A DNA stretch of 12,003 bases from an uncultured Mollicutes bacterium (lineage in GTDB: Bacteria > Bacillota_I > Bacilli_A > ML615J-28 > CAG-313): assembly GCA_900538885.1 (NCBI GenBank), contig UQAI01000045.1, positions 1 through 12,003 on the forward strand. The letters are read 5' to 3'. This document shows, in pieces, positions 6,996-12,003 of the stretch. Positions within the stretch are counted from its first letter, which is position 1. Each line of letters starts with the position of its first letter. The position numbers and the translations under genes were made by a program. The notes beneath the pieces are model-generated. The model did not search any database and was not told where the DNA came from. It saw only the letters and a program-made list of their open reading frames with translations.

Positions 6996-7895
6996 AGTTT
7001 TTGGAAATATTGGAAGTAGCATATTGGTATTTTCCATATATTCTTTATATGCTGGTTTATTTTCTAATTGGTGTTTTTCCATCATAGGTATACTAATTGC
7101 AACAAATAGTAAGAAAACAATAATTGGTGAGAAAATTAGAATCCAATTTGGATCTTTATAGAATGATGTTCCAATCATCCATATGCCAATCCAAAATAAG
7201 ATTTCACCAAAATAATTAGGGTGACGACTATTTTTCCATAATCCTTTATCACATACAAGTAAAGCATTACTTGATATTTTCTTAAACATATGCATTTGTA
7301 CATCCGCAACGGTTTCAATTATCACCGCAAGCAAAGCGATTATTACGCCAAGATAAGTTGAAATAGTAGGTACAGCATTACGATCAATTTCTAGTACAAA
7401 CTTAAAGGCCGGAAGCATACCAATAAAAACAACAATTGTTGGAATTAAATGAATACCAAATAAATTAATTAACGGCCAAAGTTTAGGGTGTTTATCTTTA
7501 AGGGATTGATAACGCCAATCTTGATAATGAAGATTTTTGAAAGTATAAATCCAGTTAACTGTTAGTCTTAATCCCCAAACTAAAATAACACTAATTAACA
7601 TTACCACAAATCCATTAGTTAAATTACCAACTTTATAAGCAAAAAAGACAATCATTAAAATAGGAACCACACTCCAATATGGGTCATAGATTGATGAATT
7701 ATTAAAAATGGTACTCATAATGAAAACAAAAATTGTTGAAATTAAATCTAAGATAATCATCATTATAAGTAATCTATCATTCATTTTATCTGGTAAAAGG
7801 TTATCAAACACTCCATAAAGGAAATAACATCCTACCGCAACAATAATATATACTAACGCAATTATTATTAAACTAAGGGATTTACTGCGTTTCAC
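6981..7895 (-). CDS. DUF1295 / steroid 5-alpha-reductase-like membrane protein
   Basis: A 304-residue polytopic membrane protein with about eight hydrophobic segments (near 8-28, 41-62, 76-97, 98-116, 145-165, 180-197, 232-246, 251-270). Conserved DUF1295 blocks are present: DPYWSVVPIL (71-80), DWRYQ (126-130), ETVADVQMHMFK (194-205) and GLWKNSRHPNYFGE (218-231). The last matches the NADPH-binding signature shared with 5-alpha-reductases and isoprenylcysteine methyltransferases. The substrate is unknown; lipid or isoprenoid reduction is a family-level guess. Translation starts at GTG 7895, six to seven bases after AGGAG. It is divergent from ytqA and monocistronic, ending in a shared terminator. 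A steroid substrate in particular is not implied. Confidence 0.85.
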   Translation of the reverse strand: MKRSKSLSLIIIALVYIIVAVGCYFLYGVFDNLLPDKMNDRLLIMMIILDLISTIFVFIMSTIFNNSSIYDPYWSVVPILMIVFFAYKVGNLTNGFVVMLISVILVWGLRLTVNWIYTFKNLHYQDWRYQSLKDKHPKLWPLINLFGIHLIPTIVVFIGMLPAFKFVLEIDRNAVPTISTYLGVIIALLAVIIETVADVQMHMFKKISSNALLVCDKGLWKNSRHPNYFGEILFWIGIWMIGTSFYKDPNWILIFSPIIVFLLFVAISIPMMEKHQLENKPAYKEYMENTNMLLPIFPKTKKNK

Positions 7896-7925
7896 TTTAT
7901 CACTCCTTTTTAATTTTCTACTATT

Positions 7926-7934
7926 ATTATATCA
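7926..7934 (-). promoter_or_regulatory. Extended -10 promoter of the DUF1295 gene
   Basis: TGaTATAAT on the minus strand lies about 30 bases upstream of the GTG start codon. No convincing -35 hexamer is visible, which is common for extended -10 promoters. Confidence 0.55.
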
Positions 7935-7971
7935 TTTTTTTATTTTTACAATTACTTTTAACTTTATTATT

Positions 7972-8000
7972 TTGACAAATTGGAAAGTTTTTGTTAAAAT
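7972..8000 (+). promoter_or_regulatory. Near-consensus promoter of ytqA-ytqB
   Basis: A perfect TTGACA (7972-7977) and TAAAAT (7995-8000) are separated by 17 bases. Transcription should begin near 8007, which puts the in-frame TTG at 8007 at the very 5' end of the mRNA and supports initiation at ATG 8025. Confidence 0.85.
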
Positions 8001-8008
8001 AATTATTT

Positions 8009-8014
8009 GAAAGG
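8009..8014 (+). promoter_or_regulatory. Ribosome binding site that fixes the ytqA start
   Basis: GAAAGG lies 10 bases before the ATG at 8025. The alternative TTG start at 8007 overlaps this site and cannot use it. Confidence 0.65.
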
Positions 8015-8024
8015 CCGTGATTAT

Positions 8025-8969
8025 ATGAATTTAATGACTGATGAAAAACATTATGTCACAATGAATAACTATTGTTTATATAAGTATCACAAAAAAACTT
8101 ATCGTATATCTTTAAATGGTAATTTCAGTTGTCCTAATCGTGATGGCACCCTAAGCACAATGGGTTGTATCTTTTGTTCAGAAATGGGTAGTGGTGATTT
8201 TGCTGGGGATAAGAGTTCTAGTATTAAAGAACAATTTGAAGAAGTTAAAAAAATGATGGAAACTAAATGGCCAGATGGATATTACATTGCTTACTTTCAA
8301 GCTAACACTAATACATATGGCTCTTTATCTAAATTAAAAGAAGTATTTGGACAAATCGTAACTGAGTGTGGATTATTAAACGATAAAATTAAAGTATTAA
8401 GTATTGCGACGAGACCCGACTGTCTTGATGAAGAAAAAATTGAATATTTGAAAGAACTAAATAAACATGTTGAAGTATGGGTAGAACTTGGTTTTCAAAC
8501 ATCAAATGAAAAAACTGCAGCGTTTATTAATCGTGGATATAATAATGAATGTTTTATTAAAGCAGTTAAGGCACTTCAACAAGCGGGACTATATGTTGTT
8601 GTTCATATGATTAATGGTTTACCTTTAGAAACAAAAGAAGATATGTTAAATACTACTAAGTTAATTAATTCTTTGAACGTTAATGCCGTAAAGATTCATA
8701 TGCTTCATGTTATGAAGAACACTCCCCTTGGAAAAATGTATGAACAAAAGCCTTTTCCCCTTCTTTCCCTTGAAGAATATGTTGACATTGTTGTTGATGA
8801 ACTTAGAAATTTAAACGAAAATATTGTAATCCAACGTATTACTGGGGATGCTCCAAAAGATTTATTATTGGCCCCTAAATGGACGTTAAAAAAGTTTGTA
8901 GTGATGAATGAGATAGATAAAATGCTTAGAAAGAAAAATTATTATCAAGGTGACTTATGTTCAAAATAG
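8025..8969 (+). CDS. ytqA: Radical SAM protein YtqA/MnmL (TIGR01212 family)
   Basis: A 314-residue radical SAM enzyme. The [4Fe-4S] cysteines are Cys36, Cys48 and Cys51 in CPNRDGTLSTMGCIFC, the CX11CX2C spacing typical of YtqA/YhcC rather than the common CX3CX2C. Further family blocks are YYIAYFQANTNTYG, VEVWVELGFQT and HMINGLPLETKEDM. In Bacillus subtilis the homologue is paired with ytqB and has been linked (as MnmL) to making the aminomethyl group of mnm5(s2)U at the tRNA wobble position, in place of the MnmC oxidase function. Here it overlaps the ytqB homologue by 13 bases, which supports the same pathway. ATG 8025 is chosen over TTG 8007 from the promoter and ribosome binding site positions. 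The family is certain; the reaction is taken from the homologue. Confidence 0.92.
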   Translation: MNLMTDEKHYVTMNNYCLYKYHKKTYRISLNGNFSCPNRDGTLSTMGCIFCSEMGSGDFAGDKSSSIKEQFEEVKKMMETKWPDGYYIAYFQANTNTYGSLSKLKEVFGQIVTECGLLNDKIKVLSIATRPDCLDEEKIEYLKELNKHVEVWVELGFQTSNEKTAAFINRGYNNECFIKAVKALQQAGLYVVVHMINGLPLETKEDMLNTTKLINSLNVNAVKIHMLHVMKNTPLGKMYEQKPFPLLSLEEYVDIVVDELRNLNENIVIQRITGDAPKDLLLAPKWTLKKFVVMNEIDKMLRKKNYYQGDLCSK

Positions 8970-9526
8970 TAGAGTTTTCACATTTATTAATTAAAGAATA
9001 TTATGAAAGATATAAACACAACAATATGACCTTTATTGATGCAACATGTGGAAGAGGAAATGACACAATCTATATGGCAAGGTTACTTGAAAACAGTGGT
9101 ATAGTTTATAGTTATGACATTCAAAACATTGCTATTGAATATACAAAACAAGAGTTATTAAAACAAAACATTACCAATGTTATTTTAAAATTAGAAAGCC
9201 ATGAAAACATTAGTGAAATAGATATTGATTTAATTATTTATAATCTTGGTTATTTACCAAATGGTGATAAAACTATTACTACTAAAGCTGCATCAACCAT
9301 TTCATCTTTAAAAAAGGTACTAACTCTAATGGAGTTAAATCCTAAAATGTTAATAATTCTAGTCATTTATCCTGGACATGATGAAGGAAGTAAAGAAAGT
9401 ATTACAATTGATAACTTTGTTAAAGATCTTCCGAGCACCGAATATTTAGTAACCAAGTATCTTAATTATAATCGGCCTAAGTCTCCCTATGTCATTACAA
9501 TATCAAAAGATAAGAAATCTATTTAG
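8957..9526 (+). CDS. mnmM: tRNA mnm5(s2)U methyltransferase, YtqB/MnmM family
   Basis: A 189-residue class I SAM-dependent methyltransferase of the YtqB (MnmM) family, which methylates nm5(s2)U to mnm5(s2)U at position 34 of tRNAs. The SAM-binding motif I is DATCGRGNDT (28-37), the acidic strand-2 residue is in YSYDIQ (51-56), and family-specific blocks are YNLGYLPNGDK (95-105), YPGHDEG (138-144) and NRPKSPY (172-178). The length is normal. It starts inside the end of ytqA, with AAGGTGA four bases before the ATG, so the two are coupled. The bidirectional terminator at 9542-9578 ends the operon. Confidence 0.93.
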   Translation: MFKIVEFSHLLIKEYYERYKHNNMTFIDATCGRGNDTIYMARLLENSGIVYSYDIQNIAIEYTKQELLKQNITNVILKLESHENISEIDIDLIIYNLGYLPNGDKTITTKAASTISSLKKVLTLMELNPKMLIILVIYPGHDEGSKESITIDNFVKDLPSTEYLVTKYLNYNRPKSPYVITISKDKKSI

Positions 9527-9541
9527 TATTACTTACAAATT

Positions 9542-9578
9542 AAAAACAAAGTTGGATTTAACTCTAACTTTGTTTTTT
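9542..9578. terminator. Bidirectional terminator between mnmM and the sigma-fusion gene
   Basis: ACAAAGTT (9546-9553) pairs with AACTTTGT (9566-9573), extended inward by three pairs (one G-T) and outward by flanking A/T runs. The plus strand ends in TTTTTT and the minus strand in TTTTTA, so it can stop both converging transcripts. Confidence 0.87.
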
Positions 9579-9587
9579 AATATATTA

Positions 9588-10718
9588 TTAATTTTCTATA
9601 AAATAATTTAACACCAAACCATCTTCCTTAGTTTGTGCCAATTTATTAAAGCCACTTTCCATTTGATTTTTCATAAAATAGATACCACTATAAAAATTTA
9701 CTAATGTAACCATATAACCATGTGCGTATTCTTTTAAATTTTTAGGTAAACTTCTTTTAATCATTTTTTCCAAATATGTGCATATTTTCTTAGAACCATT
9801 TTCTAACACTAAAGATAACTCTTCATTAATTCTTTCCATGATTTGATTAAATTCTTTACTTAAATAAGCAACATTAGCATATATTTTGTTGTTAATATTT
9901 ACTAAGTAGCCTTCTTTTATTAAATAAGCATAATCTTCTTTTAATTCATCGCTTATAATTCCGTTATATACATCTGTAACAATTTTGGTGTAATGATGAT
10001 TCTTAAATATTTCTTGATTTTTACAAGTTTTAGATAAAGCTTGAGAGTCTCTTGCCCATAAAGTATATTTATCTATTCTTGATGGAGTTTGACCAACACA
10101 ATAAATAGATCCACTACTTTCTTCACCAAATATAAAAGCTCTCGCACCACAAGATAATATTCTTGGATATTCTTCATCTTTAATATACAATAATCTATAA
10201 TCAAAATTTGCGACTTTATCTCCAAAGATCCATTTATATCTTTCAATTGGAACATCATACTTAAACATTTTAGTTTCTTTTATTTTTGAAAGATTTTCAT
10301 TGAATTTATCATCTACTATTTTTATGTAGTTTTTATAAAGTTCTTCATATAATTTTTCTATGGTCTTTTGCTCTTCTTTATTAATGATTAGAAAATTAGT
10401 ACTAAATTTGTTGCCTCCATTATTTAAAAGAACACCACTTTTTACGAGTATTTCTATTTCTTCTTCTAAATAACAACTAGCAACACCAAGTTCTATCGAT
10501 AGTTCGGTAATTGTCTTACTTTTATTATAGCAGCTAAGTACAATTTGTTTAGGTAGTAATCTTTTAAATAAACTCCAAACATTTATTCTTGAAAAAGCAA
10601 TACCGGAATAATAAATTGAAAAGTTTGATGGGTTAAAACTTTTAATGCCAAATGTATCTTTCATTTGATAAATCTCCTTTATTTTCTTTTTACTTTTTTG
10701 TAAATACCATTTAATCAT
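9588..10718 (-). CDS. C-terminal part of split sigma-factor/winged-helix fusion
   Basis: This 376-residue frame begins inside sigma region 4: MIKWYLQKSKKKIKEIYQ is the end of the recognition helix of a sigma-70-type helix-turn-helix. Its frame is open upstream to 10778, where it reads YENLKIKDISKKYNQSEE, the missing first part of region 4. Next come TFGIKSFNPSNF, then a winged-helix segment at about 55-111 (LPKQIVLSCYNKSKTITELS, LGVASCYLEEEIEILVKSGVLL, GNKFSTNFLIIN), then about 260 residues of unrecognised, mostly helical sequence with WARDSQALSK near 221-230. ECF-type sigma factors carrying this C-terminal region occur in Bacillota, as far as I recall; their signal is not known to me. The ATG at 10718 has only a weak AGAAGA adjacent to it and would start mid-domain, so independent translation is unlikely. 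Confidence 0.7.
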   Translation of the reverse strand: MIKWYLQKSKKKIKEIYQMKDTFGIKSFNPSNFSIYYSGIAFSRINVWSLFKRLLPKQIVLSCYNKSKTITELSIELGVASCYLEEEIEILVKSGVLLNNGGNKFSTNFLIINKEEQKTIEKLYEELYKNYIKIVDDKFNENLSKIKETKMFKYDVPIERYKWIFGDKVANFDYRLLYIKDEEYPRILSCGARAFIFGEESSGSIYCVGQTPSRIDKYTLWARDSQALSKTCKNQEIFKNHHYTKIVTDVYNGIISDELKEDYAYLIKEGYLVNINNKIYANVAYLSKEFNQIMERINEELSLVLENGSKKICTYLEKMIKRSLPKNLKEYAHGYMVTLVNFYSGIYFMKNQMESGFNKLAQTKEDGLVLNYFIEN

Positions 10719-10759
10719 TTCTTCTGATTGATTATACTTTTTGGAAATATCTTTAATTT

Positions 10760-11152
10760 TTAGGTTTTCGTATAATAATCAACAATAACTTTTCGGTACA
10801 TACCTGAAAGCACTAAAAGTGAGTATCTTATTTTTGTCATTTCTTCACTAGTACTTGTCGTATCAACTGAGTTGTTATCATATATTTTCATACAATATTC
10901 ACTATCGTAAACGATTGGTTCATTTTTACTCTTTAAATATCGTTTATACGTATTATGAGCAATACTCCAGAAATATTTATCGATATTTTTAATATCCTCA
11001 TTTTTGTTTATTGCTTTAACGCATTCAAATAAAATCATTTGTGATAAGTCTTCCGCATCATTAATTGATGTAGTTCTAGACAGCGAAAAATTATAAAAAT
11101 ATTTAACATATTCGTTGACTAATATATTGTATAATTCATTTTTAGACTGCAT
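10760..11152 (-). CDS. N-terminal part of split ECF-type sigma factor
   Basis: A 130-residue frame with sigma region 2 at about 4-77: DAEDLSQMILFECVKAINK (32-50) and DKYFWSIAHNTYKRYLKSKN (58-77) are the -10-recognising and core-binding helices. A linker follows, and region 4 begins at about 107 (SLLVLSGMYRKVIVDYY). The last residues TKT and the stop codon come from the wrong frame. If translated as is, it would lack most of the -35-binding domain. The ATG at 11152 is the first available start, because a stop lies three codons upstream, but the only Shine-Dalgarno-like AAAGGA is 16 bases away. Candidate promoters lie at 11194-11222 and 11241-11270. It follows the SpoIIQ-like gene on the same strand but beyond that gene's terminator. 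Confidence 0.75.
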   Translation of the reverse strand: MQSKNELYNILVNEYVKYFYNFSLSRTTSINDAEDLSQMILFECVKAINKNEDIKNIDKYFWSIAHNTYKRYLKSKNEPIVYDSEYCMKIYDNNSVDTTSTSEEMTKIRYSLLVLSGMYRKVIVDYYTKT

Positions 11153-11193
11153 AAAAGTTTACTTTTAATCCTTTCACTTATATAGTAACAATT

Positions 11194-11222
11194 ATTATAA
11201 AAAAGATAACTAAATTTTGAAA
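11194..11222 (-). promoter_or_regulatory. Second candidate promoter of the sigma gene
   Basis: TATAAT (11199-11194) with TTTCAA 17 bases upstream on the minus strand. The -35 is poor. It would give a leader of about 35 bases. Confidence 0.3.
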
Positions 11223-11240
11223 ATTATTTTCTATCTATAT

Positions 11241-11270
11241 ATTATATCAAATAATCGCAGCTAAAATCAA
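11241..11270 (-). promoter_or_regulatory. Candidate promoter of the sigma gene
   Basis: On the minus strand TTGATT (11270-11265) is followed after 18 bases by TATAAT (11246-11241), which is preceded by TGA, an extended -10. It lies directly after the SpoIIQ-gene terminator, as expected for the next transcription unit, and leaves a leader of about 80 bases. Confidence 0.55.
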
Positions 11271-11271
11271 A

Positions 11272-11307
11272 TATTTAAAAACCTTAAAAGGAATTACCTT
11301 CTAAGGT
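11272..11307 (-). terminator. Rho-independent terminator after the SpoIIQ-like gene
   Basis: ACCTTA-a-AAGG (11281-11291) pairs with CCTT-c-TAAGGT (11297-11307) around a five-base loop with one internal mismatch. On the minus strand the stem leads into TTTTTAAATATTT. Confidence 0.78.
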
Positions 11308-11325
11308 CTTTAGTCATATAGAGTA

Positions 11326-11961
11326 TTATGCTATCTCTGATATTTTTTTGCCGATAAGTTTTTCAGGATTATAATGTTTACCATTTTTCATCATTTTCAC
11401 GTAAACATGATTGCCTGTTTCCGCATCAATTTCAGTTTTACCACTAACTCCAATTTTATCTCCTTGATTAATTTCACTACCTAATGTTACCGTAACTTCA
11501 CTTAAACCGTAATAATAAGTTTTGAAACCATCTTTATGTTCAATCGCAACATAGTTACTATAAAGTGGACTTTCTTTTATTTCCACAACTTTACCACCTA
11601 AAACACTTAAGACATCAAATGTGGTTCCATCTTTTTTAGCATAGCTTGTACCAACACTTGTGCGATAACTGTTTTGATATTTAATTAATGAAAGTTGTTG
11701 TTCTTCTTTGGTTCCATCTTTTTCATAGAACTTTCTTACAACTACATATTCCATACCATCTGTAAAGGGAAGTTTAATTACTTCTTCAGGTATTACATCT
11801 GTGTGTGGATTTTCGGGGTCAGTTGTTGAAGGGTTAGGTTTATCTGCAGGTTTTGATGTTGATGCACTGATAACAAGAGCTGTTACTAGTAAACCAACAA
11901 GGCCTACAAAAAAGAAAAACTGAAATTTATTTTGGGCTATCTTCTTAAATAACTTTTTCAC
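11326..11961 (-). CDS. SpoIIQ-like membrane-anchored degenerate LytM protein
   Basis: A 211-residue protein: a short basic cytoplasmic N-terminus (MKKLFKKIAQNKFQ), one membrane segment at about 15-34, a Pro/Thr/Asp-rich linker, then a LytM/M23-like domain (about 75-205). It aligns by eye with Bacillus SpoIIQ, the forespore-side partner of SpoIIIAH in the engulfment channel: KFYEKDGTKEE, GTSYAKKDGTTFDV, GLSEVTV, INQGDKIGVSGK and GNHVYVKM fall in the right order and spacing. The zinc sites are gone: the HxxxD region reads SVGTSYAKKDG, and the usual HxH is HVY. Family members used only as scaffolds also lack catalysis. GTG 11961 is chosen because GAGGTG (11973-11968) lies six bases upstream; a GTG at 11970 overlaps that site. 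It ends in its own terminator. Another M23-fold protein remains possible. Confidence 0.8.
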   Translation of the reverse strand: MKKLFKKIAQNKFQFFFFVGLVGLLVTALVISASTSKPADKPNPSTTDPENPHTDVIPEEVIKLPFTDGMEYVVVRKFYEKDGTKEEQQLSLIKYQNSYRTSVGTSYAKKDGTTFDVLSVLGGKVVEIKESPLYSNYVAIEHKDGFKTYYYGLSEVTVTLGSEINQGDKIGVSGKTEIDAETGNHVYVKMMKNGKHYNPEKLIGKKISEIA

Positions 11962-11966
11962 TTTTA

Positions 11967-11975
11967 TCACCTCGG
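11967..11975 (-). promoter_or_regulatory. Ribosome binding site that fixes the SpoIIQ-like gene start
   Basis: CCGAGGTGA on the minus strand is followed, six bases after GAGGTG, by GTG at 11961. The in-frame GTG at 11970 is part of the Shine-Dalgarno sequence itself. Confidence 0.7.
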
Positions 11976-12003
11976 TTTTATTATTACCAAAAAAAGTGAA
12001 TAT

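Larger units (their letters stand above)
9588..11152 (-). pseudogene. ECF sigma factor with C-terminal regulatory region, frameshifted
   Basis: The two frames join if one base is restored near 10772: GAT TAT TAT (T)AC GAA AAC CTA reads DYYYENL, the usual sigma region 4 pattern, giving one protein of about 521 residues. As written, the upstream frame ends at TAA 10762-10760, seven codons into the overlap. No slippery heptamer or long homopolymer lies in the overlap (10778-10762), so programmed frameshifting or transcriptional slippage is not favoured. A real inactivating indel or an assembly error are the main options. Confidence 0.75.

Noticed and set aside
6976..7161. Plus-strand open frame over the 3' end of the DUF1295 gene
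   Set aside because: It begins in the terminator stem and is antisense to a conserved membrane protein.
10073..10258. Minus-strand open frame inside the C-terminal part of the sigma fusion
   Set aside because: It overlaps in another frame a gene with recognisable domains and has no signals of its own.
10758..10781. Programmed -1 ribosomal frameshifting in the sigma gene
   Set aside because: The direction would be -1, but the overlap has no slippery heptamer, no internal Shine-Dalgarno at the right distance and no obvious downstream stem; a single missing base explains the data better.
9588..11961. SpoIIQ-like and sigma genes as one sporulation operon
   Set aside because: A clear terminator followed by candidate promoters separates them, and the sigma factor is ECF-like rather than a SigE/F/G/K type.
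1..12003. Possible alternative genetic code, because none of the 11 genes ends in TGA
   Set aside because: All tryptophans are TGG, no gene reads through TGA, and absence of TGA among 11 stops in AT-rich DNA is within chance.

Overview
The window is AT-rich DNA from a low-GC Bacillota relative, probably in or near Bacilli. Strong Shine-Dalgarno sites, TTGACA/TATAAT-type promoters, several with extended -10 (TGn) elements, and U-tailed hairpin terminators support this. Tryptophan is encoded only by TGG and all genes end in TAA or TAG, so there is no sign of the mycoplasma code. A SpoIIQ-like protein at the right edge points to an endospore-forming lineage, or one descended from it. I cannot name a species.

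Layout, left to right. (1) 1-6262, minus strand: a BrkB/YihY-family membrane protein cut by the window edge; an M24 Xaa-Pro aminopeptidase overlapping by one base a MarR/FabT-like regulator with a very long lysine-rich, AT-hook-bearing N-terminus; acyl carrier protein (acpP) coupled to tex, an S1-domain RNA-binding protein; and a CinA C-terminal-type protein. (2) 6356-7895: a YigZ/IMPACT gene (+) converging on a DUF1295 membrane protein (-) over a shared bidirectional terminator. (3) 8025-9526 (+): a ytqA-ytqB (mnmL-mnmM) pair for tRNA wobble-uridine modification, with a near-consensus promoter. (4) 9588-11152 (-): an ECF-type sigma factor with a large C-terminal winged-helix and sensor-like region, split by an apparent one-base deletion inside sigma region 4. 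(5) 11326-11961 (-): a SpoIIQ-like membrane-anchored LytM protein that has lost its zinc ligands.

Most of the content is housekeeping: fatty-acid synthesis and its control (acpP, FabT-like regulator), tRNA modification (mnmL-mnmM), peptide turnover, and RNA-related or repair functions (tex, YigZ, CinA-like). The accessory-looking parts are the AT-hook MarR protein, the broken sigma fusion and the degenerate SpoIIQ. No mobile element, CRISPR array, tRNA or rRNA is visible. No gene-free stretch exceeds 300 bases; the longest, 11153-11325, holds a terminator and candidate promoters.
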